NCBI GenBank assembly: GCA_016192145.1
Contig: JACPUT010000009.1
Coordinates: forward strand, 62,001-126,000
Direction of reading: 5' to 3'
DNA length: 64,000 bases
Source of the DNA: Acidobacteriota bacterium
GTDB lineage: Bacteria; Acidobacteriota; Holophagae; Holophagales; Holophagaceae
Shown here: positions 19,401 through 26,089 of the stretch, piece after piece
Layout: every line of letters starts with the position of its first letter
How positions within the stretch are numbered: the stretch's first letter is position 1
Program-made: the position numbers and the translations under genes
The notes under the pieces: generated by a model
Databases searched by the model: none
What the model was told of the DNA's origin: nothing
What the model saw: the letters and a program-made list of their open reading frames with translations, nothing else

Positions 19401-19696
19401 GGGTGCAGGGTAAAGGGATTGTAGGGGCTGCCATCGATCTTCACGGCCACGCCATCCATCACCTTGACCTTGAGTCCGCAGCCCGTGTTGCAGTTGAGGC
19501 AGGTGGTGTAGAGGGTGTTCTCGGGCTTCATGAGCTCGTAGGTCGCGGCCGCGCTCAGCTCTCCCTTTTCCGCCTGCTCCACGAGACCCCTGGCCCAGGT
19601 CGTCTGACTGGCGGCCATGGCACCGCCGCCCACAGCGGCCGTCACCTTGAGGAAGTCCCGGCGGGAGGAGCCGCCTTGGTTCGGCTTCTCAGCCAT
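16481..19696 (-). CDS. Tat-exported molybdopterin oxidoreductase, TtrA/ArrA-like
   Basis: A 1071-residue DMSO-reductase-superfamily catalytic subunit. Tat motif SRRDFLK at residues 11-17; N-terminal Fe-S motif Cys66-x2-Cys69-x3-Cys73 with the fourth Cys at 116 or 118 (GCLCPKGQAG); candidate Mo ligand Cys274 in 'HTTVCQGSLYF'; late motifs 'YVLTRGGRF' and 'ITFTLGHGHWATGA'. Length is close to tetrathionate reductase TtrA (about 1020) and longer than typical ArrA (about 850). Relatives reduce tetrathionate, arsenate, selenate or antimonate. The surrounding ars genes favour a group 15 oxyanion, but that is inference. It overlaps the Fe-S subunit gene by 8 bases. The 1037-aa plus-strand ORF over this locus is an antisense shadow. 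Confidence 0.9.
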   Translation of the reverse strand: MAEKPNQGGSSRRDFLKVTAAVGGGAMAASQTTWARGLVEQAEKGELSAAATYELMKPENTLYTTCLNCNTGCGLKVKVMDGVAVKIDGSPYNPFTLHPHLPMSLDLGAAATIDGCLCPKGQAGHTGAYDPYRIRKVLKRAGKRGEGKWVSVPFDQAIDEIVNGGKLFAHVSGEEGRSITGLKDLWVMKDPKVMAAMAGDVALIRKKKMTVADFKTKHAAHLDALIDPDHPDFGPKNNQFVYMWGRKKGGRADFDKRFTDAFGTNNTHGHTTVCQGSLYFASKAMSEQYDGAGFSGGQKFYWQVDQENAEYILFVGANLFDANYGPTNRTSRMTDRMVEGKLKFTVIDPRYTKLASKGARWVPVKPGTDAAFAMGMTRWILENKRYDARYLGNANKAAATADKETTWSNGPCLVKLGKEGEPTTLLRAHEVGIKAKEIRKAADGKESEFEFLVVMKDGKAIAVDPNDDKDPVEGDLFVTTEFKDEKGTVIKAKSSLQIMLEAAQAKSLVEWAKECGTTAKVITEVAKEFTSHGKKAGVDMHRGPAQHTNGFYNISALMNLNLLIGNFDWTGGMIAASTFNVDGTKTDRQPFPLPKITPKSGKPFGVSIIRHDAKYEESTVFANYPAKRNWWPLASDVYEEIIPSMADAYPYATKVLFSYMGTPGYALPAGHTQIAALLDLEKIPLYFASDITVGTTSLYADYIFPDLHYLERWEFQGSHPNMPVKIQPVRQPVIASPNEVVKVFGEDQPISIETVWLALAEKLGMPGFGKDAFGPGKDLNRPDDFYLRMVANLAHDGKESVPDASSEEMQIFQKSRRHLPRNVFDPVRWAAICGDSWKKVAYVLTRGGRFDSQENSYKGDHVANKYAKQINIYQEKTYKVKDAFTGKHFLGMATFVPIADTLGNAPDALAKGHDLHLVTQRDVRMTKSRTITNSYLTALYPENAILVHTSDAKRLGFKKGQQVRVVSATNPEGTWNLGNGRKKDMIGKVEITETIRPGVITFTLGHGHWATGAMDLVVDGEVIKADPHRQGGIHANAAMWVDPHLKNTCMIDKVGGSVSFYDTKVRLVPVR

Positions 19697-20444
19697 AAAT
19701 CACCTCCAGATTCTCGTCCGAGATGTAATAGACCCTGGGCTTGGTGCCCTTCTTGGGCTTCAGGAACTGCACCTTGTTCGCTTTGATGACCTTGTAAATC
19801 TCGCTCTCGGGGTCATTCACATCGCCGAAGTAAGTCGCACGCCCCACGCAGGTGGTCACGCACTCGGGAAGCATCCCGTTCTCCAAGCGATGGAGGCAGA
19901 AGTGGCATTTCCGGGCCTTCTCCATGGGCGGCGTGTCTTTCGCCCGCTTGGCCGCGATTCCGTATTCGAAGGAGGGCATCGACTCGTATTTCTGCCGCTC
20001 GGGGGTGCCGTCGGTATGGAACAACCCCTCGTCCAGGTCCCTGGCGCCATAGGGGCAGGCGGAAACACATGAGCCGCAGCCGATGCACTCCTGGTAGTTG
20101 ATGAGCACGAGGCCCGCGCCCACGCCCTCTGATTCCTTCCAGGTGGCGCCTCCCTTTCCGGGCTTTGGACATTCGGCCACGCAGGGCGGATGGTCGCAAT
20201 GCATGCACGGCCGGGGCAGGAATACCCTCTTGGGGTTGGGATATGTGCCGCGCTGGAACTCCAACACGGGGCGGTACACGATTCCCGGGGGGAGCTTGTT
20301 CTCGGACATGCACGCCACGGTGCAGCCGTGGCAGCCCACGCATTTACGCAGATCGATGAGCATGGCCCACCTACGCCCTTTGGCGGACCTCCCAAGGGCG
20401 CGCTTGGCGTCCTCCTGCATGGTGACCAAAACGTCCTTCGACAT
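19689..20444 (-). CDS. Four-cluster ferredoxin subunit of the molybdoenzyme (TtrB/ArrB-like)
   Basis: The ATG at 20444 has GGAGAGG in front; the track start at 20570 is too long. The 251-residue protein holds four cysteine groups of the DMSO-reductase B-subunit family: 'CVGCHGCTVACMSE', 'CMHCDHPPCVAECP', 'CIGCGSCVSACPYGA' and 'CHFCLHRLENGMLPECVTTC'. It carries electrons to the catalytic subunit and is probably co-exported with it through the partner's Tat signal. No NrfD/TtrC-type membrane subunit follows, so the electron donor must be another protein such as a periplasmic or membrane cytochrome, as in two-subunit ArrAB. Confidence 0.92.
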   Translation of the reverse strand: MSKDVLVTMQEDAKRALGRSAKGRRWAMLIDLRKCVGCHGCTVACMSENKLPPGIVYRPVLEFQRGTYPNPKRVFLPRPCMHCDHPPCVAECPKPGKGGATWKESEGVGAGLVLINYQECIGCGSCVSACPYGARDLDEGLFHTDGTPERQKYESMPSFEYGIAAKRAKDTPPMEKARKCHFCLHRLENGMLPECVTTCVGRATYFGDVNDPESEIYKVIKANKVQFLKPKKGTKPRVYYISDENLEVIYG

Positions 20445-20693
20445 GGCCTCTCCTTGCCCGGGAATGGGCACGCGACGCACCGTGCCCCGAGCAGGGGGCA
20501 GGGCTGGTTCAGGGTGGGTAATGGGTATTCGGGGCTGCGGGTGCTTTCCTAGGCGGAGCGGAGCATCCACCGTCGTTCATCGCCATCCCCCGAAATCAGG
20601 GAACGGTTGGGGCAGCTGAACGAGAGGGTGGATGGCAAGGCGATCACCGTAGGGTTGCGATTGCTCCTCATCAGGATCGCGCTGTCCTAAAAA

Positions 20694-20719
20694 AGGTCAA
20701 ACGGCCTGTGACCTAGGTC
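20694..20719. promoter_or_regulatory. AGGTCA inverted-repeat cluster in divergent region
   Basis: AGGTCA-N9-TGACCT is directly followed by the 10-base palindrome GACCTAGGTC, giving three half-sites of the same sequence. It lies in the 453-base divergent gap between the Fe-S subunit and the arsC-like fragment. This gap is strikingly AT-richer near 20690-20770 than the surrounding genes and probably holds both promoters. The 61-aa ORF at 20756-20941 in it has no support. Confidence 0.45.
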
Positions 20720-20897
20720 TAATATCCTTTTTAAATACAGTAATCAAAGAGCTAAATGTTTCAAATGAAGTGCCAAGACCTTCAATTCACCTATGACAAA
20801 GATCACGCGACCAGGGCTACACTAATCGTGGTTTTACGAATAAGTTCCTCGGGTTGGTTGCTTCTGAGTCGCCCGAAGTCCTTCATGGAGAGACGAT

Positions 20898-21173
20898 ATG
20901 AGAGGCCATCGATACAACGTGCTCTTCCTTTGCACCGGTAATTCCGCGCGTAGCATTTTGGCGGAGGCGTTGCTCAATCGCCTGGGTGGGGAGCACTTTC
21001 AGGCCTTTAGCGCCGGAAGCCAGGGGGACGGTCATTTGGCCTTTCATGAGGCCTTTCGCCGCCTCCAAAGCCGAATCAGCCTCTTTTTGGCGCTCCCCGT
21101 TGAGAAGCTGGATCGCTTGAGTCTTCAACGCGAACTGAATGCCATCGCCTCTCCCGATGGAGGGAATGCGTGA
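20898..21173 (+). pseudogene. Internally deleted ArsC-like protein
   Basis: The 91-residue frame starts like a low-molecular-weight-phosphatase-type arsenate reductase ('[25 protein letters not shown]', P-loop CTGNSAR) and after '[10 protein letters not shown]' jumps to what is normally the C-terminal part of the family ('[29 protein letters not shown]'). About 70-75 residues of the middle, including the second and third redox cysteines, are missing without a frameshift. It should not reduce arsenate. It still has a ribosome site (GAGACGAT) and its stop overlaps the next start (GTGA), so it may survive for translational coupling. Confidence 0.65.
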
Positions 21174-21901
21174 ACACGATCTCGTTCCCAAACCTCGCTC
21201 GCCGCACCATCGCTGAATTCCTCGGGACCGCGTTCCTGCTCGCCACGGTGGTCGGGTCCGGGATCATGGGTGAACGCTTGGCTGGCGGAAACGTGTCCAT
21301 GGCCCTTCTCGCCAACACGATCGCCACGGGGGCTGCACTGGTCGCGTTGATCCTTTCCTTCGGCCCCGTCTCAGGTGCCCACTTCAACCCTGTGGTGACC
21401 CTCGCCGATGCAAGCCAGGGCGGCTTGATATGGAAGGCGGTCCCCTGCTATCTCGCGGCCCAGGTTTTCGGAGCCTTCTCGGGTGTAGGCATGGCCCACC
21501 TGATGTTCGAGCTCCCGATCTACGAACTCTCCCAACACGTCCGCTCTGGCGGGGCCCAGGTGTTCAGTGAAGGCGTCGCCACGTTCGGGCTGCTGGCCGT
21601 GATCTGGGGATGCTCACGCCGGCGAGCCGAATCCACTCCCTTCGCCGTAGGGGGATACATCACGGCGGCTTATTGGTTCACGGCTTCCACGTCCTTCGCT
21701 AACCCCGCGGTGACGATCGCCCGGGCCGCAACCAACACCTTCGCCGGCATCCGGCCGAAGGATGTGCTTCCCTTCATCCTTGCCCAAGCCTTGGGTGCTC
21801 TCATGGCCACCCTGCTTTTCCGCTGGCTCGTGCCGGGCGAGATGGCCGTCCATGAAGTCCCCGAAGATCCCCTCAGTCTCGATTCCAAGGAGCCCAAGTG
21901 A
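21170..21901 (+). CDS. MIP-family aquaglyceroporin, AqpS-like
   Basis: A 243-residue channel with six membrane segments and two pore half-helices: '[13 protein letters not shown]' (NPV) and '[11 protein letters not shown]' (NPA). Length and relation fit bacterial MIP channels found in ars operons, such as Sinorhizobium AqpS, which let As(III) made by ArsC leave the cell. GTG start at 21170 overlaps the preceding stop, and its own stop overlaps the arsC start, making a coupled trio. As(III) export is inferred from context; water or glycerol transport is the alternative. Confidence 0.85.
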   Translation: MNTISFPNLARRTIAEFLGTAFLLATVVGSGIMGERLAGGNVSMALLANTIATGAALVALILSFGPVSGAHFNPVVTLADASQGGLIWKAVPCYLAAQVFGAFSGVGMAHLMFELPIYELSQHVRSGGAQVFSEGVATFGLLAVIWGCSRRRAESTPFAVGGYITAAYWFTASTSFANPAVTIARAATNTFAGIRPKDVLPFILAQALGALMATLLFRWLVPGEMAVHEVPEDPLSLDSKEPK

Positions 21902-22296
21902 AGACCGTGATTTTCGCCTGCGTGCATAACGCAGGTCGCTCCCAGATGGCTGCGGCTTACTTCAACGCTCTGGTGAAGGATGGACGGGTGCGTGCCATCT
22001 CCGCTGGGACGGAGCCTGGCACCCAGGTCCACCCGGAAGTTCTCGAGGCGATGAAGGAGATCGGAATCGATCTCTCGAACGCCAAGCCCCAGCTCCTGAC
22101 CCAAGAACTGGCCGAAGGCGCCGAAACCCTCATCACTATGGGCTGCGGGGACAAATGCCCCGTGGTGCCGGGTTTGAAGCGGGGTGATTGGCCACTGGAA
22201 GACCCCAAAGGCAAGCCGGTGGAGCGTGTCCGGGAGATCCGCAACGAAGTGAGAGACCGCGTCCAGGCGCTCCTTCAGGACCGAGGTTGGGTCTGA
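21898..22296 (+). CDS. arsC: ArsC, LMW-phosphatase-type arsenate reductase
   Basis: The 132-residue protein starts with a phosphatase-like loop 'FACVHNAGRSQMAAAYFNAL' (Cys8) and keeps a downstream pair in 'TMGCGDKCPVVPG', the second and third redox cysteines, followed by 'WPLEDPKGKPVERVREIRNEV'. It reduces cytosolic arsenate to arsenite with electrons from thioredoxin or a similar donor. GTG start overlaps the aquaporin stop. It is complete, unlike the copy two genes upstream, so the trio can both make and release As(III). Confidence 0.9.
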   Translation: MKTVIFACVHNAGRSQMAAAYFNALVKDGRVRAISAGTEPGTQVHPEVLEAMKEIGIDLSNAKPQLLTQELAEGAETLITMGCGDKCPVVPGLKRGDWPLEDPKGKPVERVREIRNEVRDRVQALLQDRGWV

Positions 22297-22328
22297 GGTT
22301 TTGATGGCGCCCACGTCCAGGAGACGAT

Positions 22329-22586
22329 GTGCCCGTCAAGCCCTTCCACAACTGGCTGCGGCCTCACGAGCATGAGGTCTACGACTTGATGGATCAAGCT
22401 GGTCGGGACCTCCTGGCGGGAAGCGAGGAACTCCTGGAGGCCATTCGATCCGGAGCGAAGTCCGATCTCATGGGGCTTCAGGAAGGAAGGCTCCGTTTCA
22501 GCCGTGCGCACTGCATCAGCACTCATCCGAAGCCTCCCTGGCGACTGGACACCCCTGTCGCTCCAAGACCACATGGAAGAACTTGA
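22329..22586 (+). pseudogene. Short ORF, possible truncated PhoU-like (DUF47) fragment
   Basis: An 85-residue frame with GTG start and AGGAG five bases before it. The first 40 residues ('HEHEVYDLMDQAGRDLLAGSEELLEAI') resemble the beginning of DUF47/PhoU-like helical proteins, but after residue 50 the sequence turns into Arg/Pro-rich nonsense-like coding. It follows arsC by 32 bases. I read it as the start of a gene whose remainder was lost; the DUF47 resemblance is weak. Confidence 0.35.
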
Positions 22587-22741
22587 TCTGAGGATTCATC
22601 CGGCTGGAGGGATGGGGAGGGAGCCATGGGATAGGCCGAGCGCATCCAGGCCACCAGTCCCCACAGCCAGAAATGCCTCCGTGAAGGCGGTCGGAACCGC
22701 TGCCTGAGGTTCGGTATCTAATCGTTATAAAAATTTGAGAT

Positions 22742-22755
22742 GCAATTCAAATTGC
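22742..22755. promoter_or_regulatory. GCAATT palindrome upstream of blaI-like gene
   Basis: GCAATT-CA-AATTGC is a perfect 14-base palindrome within an AT-rich stretch (22715-22800) of the 312-base gap before the blaI-like gene. A further TTGCAA lies 5 bases on. It could be a regulator site or part of the promoter region; nothing else coding is supported in this gap. Confidence 0.3.
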
Positions 22756-22828
22756 GCTCATTGCAATTCGAACTGGCGATTCTCAGTTCAATCGGGTCCC
22801 GACACTGCCCCTGGACAAAACCCGATCT

Positions 22829-22879
22829 ACGAACTATTTCGTTGAAACCTACGATAAACATCGTACACATTGTTTCGTA
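22829..22879 (+). promoter_or_regulatory. Candidate BlaI operator array
   Basis: Three dyads lie just before the blaI-like gene: ACGAA-CTAT-TTCGT (22829-22842), TACGAT-AAAC-ATCGTA (22850-22865), and the imperfect TACACA-TTGT-TTCGTA (22864-22879). The first two centres are 22 bases apart, two helical turns. TAC...GTA ends are typical of BlaI/MecI sites. The last ends 20 bases before the start codon, so binding would block transcription. Confidence 0.55.
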
Positions 22880-22898
22880 CCCCCTCTGGAGACTCCCC

Positions 22899-23312
22899 AT
22901 GACCGCATCCCTGCCCAAGCCCACCGATGGTGAACTGGCCATCCTGCGGGTCCTTTGGGACAAGGGGCCCAGCACCGTCCGCGAAGTGCTGGAGGTGATG
23001 ACCGAGGCGCGCGACCTCGGTTACACCACGGTGCTGAAGATGCTCCAGATCATGACGGACAAGGGGCTCGTCTCCCGCGAGGAGCAGGGCCGCAGCCACG
23101 TCTACAAGGCGGTGGCCAGCATGGAGCAGACCCAGGGGCACCTGGTCTCCGACCTGCTGGACAAGGCCTTCGCGGGATCCGCCCTCCAACTGGTGATGCG
23201 GGCCCTGCAGGACCGCCGCACCAGCGAGGGGGAGCGGGAGGCCATCCGCAAGCTGTTGAACGAGGCATCCCAAGATCAGGCGGCCAAGGTCGCGAGCGGG
23301 GGGGAACGATGA
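22899..23312 (+). CDS. BlaI/MecI-family transcriptional repressor
   Basis: The ATG at 22899 follows CTGGAGACT; the earlier track start lies inside the operator region. The 137-residue product has the BlaI fold: 'PTDGELAILRVLWDKGPSTVREVLEVM', winged helix 'YTTVLKMLQIMTDKGLVSREEQGRSHVYKA', and a helical dimerisation tail. Such repressors are cleaved or released when the partner M56 sensor is activated. The next gene encodes that partner and overlaps by 4 bases (ATGA). Regulation of its own operon through the dyads upstream is likely. Confidence 0.9.
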   Translation: MTASLPKPTDGELAILRVLWDKGPSTVREVLEVMTEARDLGYTTVLKMLQIMTDKGLVSREEQGRSHVYKAVASMEQTQGHLVSDLLDKAFAGSALQLVMRALQDRRTSEGEREAIRKLLNEASQDQAAKVASGGER

Positions 23313-25423
23313 GCGCCTTCCATCATCCGGCGGTCCTGGCCCTGGCTTGGACGCTGCTCCACTTCCTTTGGCAGGGCGCGCTCCTGGGCTTCGTGGCCTG
23401 GGTGGGCCTCGCGCTGCTGGCCCGGCGCAGCCCCCAGGCGCGCTATGCCTGGGCCTGCGGGATCCTCGCCCTCATGGCCCTGGCGCCCCTGCTCACCTTC
23501 CTGATGCTGAGGAAGGGCCTGGGCGCCCCGGCCGGCCCCGCACCCGCCGAGCTGCTGGCGGCGCTTCCGGCCCTCCAGGTCTCCGCCTGGGAGCGGATCC
23601 AAGCCACGTTGCAGCCGTGGCTGCCGGCCCTCTCCCTGGGCTGGATGGCGGGGGTGGGGCTCTTCGCCCTGCGCCTGGCGGGGGGCCTCGTCATGATCCA
23701 GCGCTTGAAGGAAGTGGGCACCTCGCCCGTGCCCAGCCAGTGGCATTTGGTGCTCGCCCGGCTCAGCCGCGAACTGAAACTGCAGCGCGCGGTGCGCCTG
23801 CTGGGCTCCACCCGGGTGGACGTGCCCACGGTGGCGGGCTGGCTGCGCCCCGTGATCCTCCTACCGGCATCGGCCCTCACCCAGCTCACGCCCCACCAGC
23901 TCGAAGCGATCCTCGCCCACGAACTGGCCCACGTGCGGCGCCATGACTTCGCCGTGAACCTGCTGCAGGCCTGCGTGGAGGCCCTGCTGTTCTACCACCC
24001 CGCCGTATGGTGGCTGTCTTCCAAGGTGCGGGAGGAGCGCGAGCTCGCCTGCGACGACGTGGCCGTCACCACCTGCGGGGATGCCCTCGCCTACGCCCAG
24101 GCCCTCGCCGTGCTCGACGACCTGCGCGCCCCCCTTCCGACCCTCGCCCTGGCATCCCATGGAGGATCCCTCATGAAACGCATCAGCCGCCTCATCCAGC
24201 CCCAGCTCCTGCCCAACCCCACCCTCCGTTCGGCCCTGATCACGGCCCTCGCCGCCACCGCCCTGGGGGCCGCCGGCCTCGCCCTCCAGGAGGGCAAGAA
24301 GGAGGAGAAGAAGCGCACCGTCACCGTGCAGACCCTCGACGACGGCCGCCAGCTCTCCATCAAGGGTGAGGGCGAGTTCCAGGTGAAGCCCGATGAGAAG
24401 GAACCCCTCGTCCTCGCCCCCGGCGCCCGCATGCGCATCGCCGAGCGGAAGGAGGGCAAGTCCCGGCGCCTGGACGTCACCCCCGAAAAGAAGGTCTACA
24501 CCGTGGACGGCCAAGAGAAGCCCTTCGACGCGGAGGCCGAAGCCTGGCTGCGCGACGCCCTCAAGGCCAGCGCGAAGGCCAAGGCCGAGCACCCCGGCAA
24601 GGAACGGCGGATCGAGGTGGAGGTGAAGGAGGTGGATGGCAAGCGCCACGTCATCCGCAAGCGGGATGGCGAAACCGTGGGCGATGTCATCGTCGAGATC
24701 CCCGAGGTGAAGGTCACCGAGGAGGGCCCGCACCAGCAGCGCATCATCGTCACCAAGGGCGGCAAGGTGGTGAAGGACGAGCTCATCGAGCACCCCGAGG
24801 TGCAGGTGACCGAGGAGAAGGACGGCCGCAAGCGCATCGTCGTGAAGAAGGGCGGCAAGGTCGTCTCCGAGGACATCATCGACCAGCCCGACGTCCAGGT
24901 GACCGACGGCAAAGGCGGCACCAAGCACATCGTCGTGAAGAAGGGTGGCAAGGTCGTCGAGGATCGCATCATCGCGATCCCCGAAGTGAAGGTCGAGGAG
25001 GAGAAGGACGGCACCCAGCGCATCATCGTGATGAAGGAGGGCAAGGTGGTGGAGACGCACAAGCTCCCCAGCCACGAAGCCCGCGCCTTCCACATGGTGC
25101 CCCGGAAGGGCAGCCCCGACCTGTTCTGGGAATCCGACGACTTCAAGGGCCCCGAGGCCTTCACCTGGAAGATGGAACACCCCGGCGGCGAAGGCTTCGC
25201 CTGGAAGATGGACGATGCGGGTGCCAAGGGCCTCCCGCGGCTCCGCATGAACACCGACGAAGTCCGCAAGCTGCGCACCCAGGTGGAGGAGCTCCAGAAG
25301 CAGGTGGACGAACTGAAGCGGCAGCTCGGCCAGGGAAACCCCGCTCCCAAGGCCGCCAAGACGCCGAAGGCTCCCACCACGCCGGGGGTGCCGGCGCCCG
25401 CACCGGCTCCCAAGGGGAACTGA
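23309..25423 (+). CDS. BlaR1-type M56 peptidase with repetitive sensor tail
   Basis: A 704-residue protein starting at the ATGA overlap. The N-terminal 300 residues form membrane segments around an M56 metalloprotease core with zinc motif 'LAHELAHVRRHD' and 'ERELACDDVAV'. After a last membrane span ('SALITALAATALGAAGLAL') comes a charged extracytoplasmic region with four exact-length 31-residue repeats (about residues 466-589), then a coiled coil ('LRTQVEELQKQVDELKRQL') and an Ala/Pro/Lys tail. It has no penicillin-binding domain of true BlaR1, so the signal is not obviously a beta-lactam. It should inactivate the adjacent BlaI-like repressor. Confidence 0.88.
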   Translation: MSAFHHPAVLALAWTLLHFLWQGALLGFVAWVGLALLARRSPQARYAWACGILALMALAPLLTFLMLRKGLGAPAGPAPAELLAALPALQVSAWERIQATLQPWLPALSLGWMAGVGLFALRLAGGLVMIQRLKEVGTSPVPSQWHLVLARLSRELKLQRAVRLLGSTRVDVPTVAGWLRPVILLPASALTQLTPHQLEAILAHELAHVRRHDFAVNLLQACVEALLFYHPAVWWLSSKVREERELACDDVAVTTCGDALAYAQALAVLDDLRAPLPTLALASHGGSLMKRISRLIQPQLLPNPTLRSALITALAATALGAAGLALQEGKKEEKKRTVTVQTLDDGRQLSIKGEGEFQVKPDEKEPLVLAPGARMRIAERKEGKSRRLDVTPEKKVYTVDGQEKPFDAEAEAWLRDALKASAKAKAEHPGKERRIEVEVKEVDGKRHVIRKRDGETVGDVIVEIPEVKVTEEGPHQQRIIVTKGGKVVKDELIEHPEVQVTEEKDGRKRIVVKKGGKVVSEDIIDQPDVQVTDGKGGTKHIVVKKGGKVVEDRIIAIPEVKVEEEKDGTQRIIVMKEGKVVETHKLPSHEARAFHMVPRKGSPDLFWESDDFKGPEAFTWKMEHPGGEGFAWKMDDAGAKGLPRLRMNTDEVRKLRTQVEELQKQVDELKRQLGQGNPAPKAAKTPKAPTTPGVPAPAPAPKGN
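24704..25075 (+). repeat. Four tandem 93-bp repeats in M56 sensor gene
   Basis: Units start at 24704, 24797, 24890 and 24983, each exactly 93 bases and in frame. Each encodes 'EV(K/Q)V-(T/E)(E/D)-...-(R/H)IIV-K-GGKVV-...-P' of 31 residues. The units have diverged in bases but not in length, suggesting an old duplication kept under structural selection, perhaps a beta-hairpin ladder. Confidence 0.9.
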
Positions 25424-25442
25424 TCCCAGCGCCTCCACCGCA

Positions 25443-25463
25443 GCGGCGGGCCCAGCCCGCTGC
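25443..25463 (+). terminator. GC-rich hairpin after M56 gene
   Basis: GCGGCGGGC and GCCCGCTGC pair with one G-U over a 3-base loop, 19 bases after the stop codon. No T-tract follows. The position between convergent genes suits a terminator. Confidence 0.4.
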
Positions 25464-25509
25464 CGCGGTGCCGCTGGATCCAGGGGCGGGGGGCCTTCCT
25501 ACGGGGGGT

Positions 25510-25944
25510 TCACAGCGAGGCGGTGAGCCGCTCCACGGCCTCGTCGGAATAGGGCCCCGCGTGGTGGTAGAGCACCTCGCCATCGCCATCCACGAGGAGC
25601 ACCTTCGCGAAGGCATCCGGCACCCAGCCCGTGGCCATGAGCAGGGCCGTGCCTCCCTCGTGCACCAGGATGGTGTGGGCCCAGTCCCGCTCCGCCGAGT
25701 GCTGCTTCATGGCGAGGGCGATGCGCTCCAGGGCCTCCGGGGGCGTGCCCTCCTGGGCCACGGGCAGGCTCATCCAGGGAATGCCCGCCGCATCCAGGGC
25801 CCGCTTCCATAGCCCGAGATCCTGCCGGGCCTCGTGCTGATAGCCGAAGAGCAGCACAGTCGCCATGGGGGGCAGGTCGCGCGGAAAGACGAGGGCCGTG
25901 CCGTCGAGGGCGGTGCCGTGGAGGTCGGGGAGGAGGGAGGCCAT
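25510..25944 (-). CDS. Thioredoxin-fold-like protein, unknown function
   Basis: I choose the ATG at 25944 because the upstream part of the track ORF lies in a repeat. The 144-residue protein starts 'LLPDLHGTALDGTALVFPRDLPPMATVLLFGYQ', a beta-alpha-beta pattern like YtfJ/ATP10 thioredoxin-fold proteins, and later has 'TILVHEGGTALLMATGWVPDAFAKVLLVDGDGEVLYHHAGPYS'. It has no cysteine pair, so disulfide chemistry is unlikely. It is read opposite the M56 gene and may be a free-standing gene. Family placement is tentative. Confidence 0.6.
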   Translation of the reverse strand: MASLLPDLHGTALDGTALVFPRDLPPMATVLLFGYQHEARQDLGLWKRALDAAGIPWMSLPVAQEGTPPEALERIALAMKQHSAERDWAHTILVHEGGTALLMATGWVPDAFAKVLLVDGDGEVLYHHAGPYSDEAVERLTASL

Positions 25945-25995
25945 GGCTCCAGGGTCCATGGAAATGGCCGGAGGGCAAGGGCAGGAAAAGCTGGG

Positions 25996-26058
25996 CCGGA
26001 GATGAACAGAGATGAAAACCCGCAAAGGCCATCTCCGTTCATCTCGGTTCATTTCCGG
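25996..26058. repeat. Inverted repeat of GAGATGAAC type
   Basis: The left arm CCGGAGATGAACAGAGATGA and right arm (26035-26058, ending TTCATTTCCGG) are near-complementary over about 21 bases around a 15-base loop. Its unit (GAGATGAAC / GTTCATCTC) is repeated within each arm, as in the CGCAGAGG element at 6476. It lies between the thioredoxin-like gene and the icmF stop. Confidence 0.7.
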
Positions 26059-26089
26059 TTGGCTTTTGGGGCTTCCCCGGAATCTCCGG

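Noticed and set aside
16481-19696. Definite naming as arsenate reductase arrA or tetrathionate reductase ttrA
   Set aside because: Length points to TtrA and neighbourhood points to arsenic; motifs visible by eye do not separate these clades, so no symbol was assigned.
20756-20941. 61-aa ORF in the divergent control region
   Set aside because: No ribosome site, overlaps the arsC-like start and the AT-rich promoter region, no recognisable sequence.
24704-25075. Possible CRISPR-like array (regular 93-bp spacing)
   Set aside because: The repeats are in frame, encode a conserved 31-residue unit and have no unique spacers.
23309-25423. Naming as beta-lactam sensor blaR1
   Set aside because: No penicillin-binding SxxK/SxN/KTG set follows the M56 domain.
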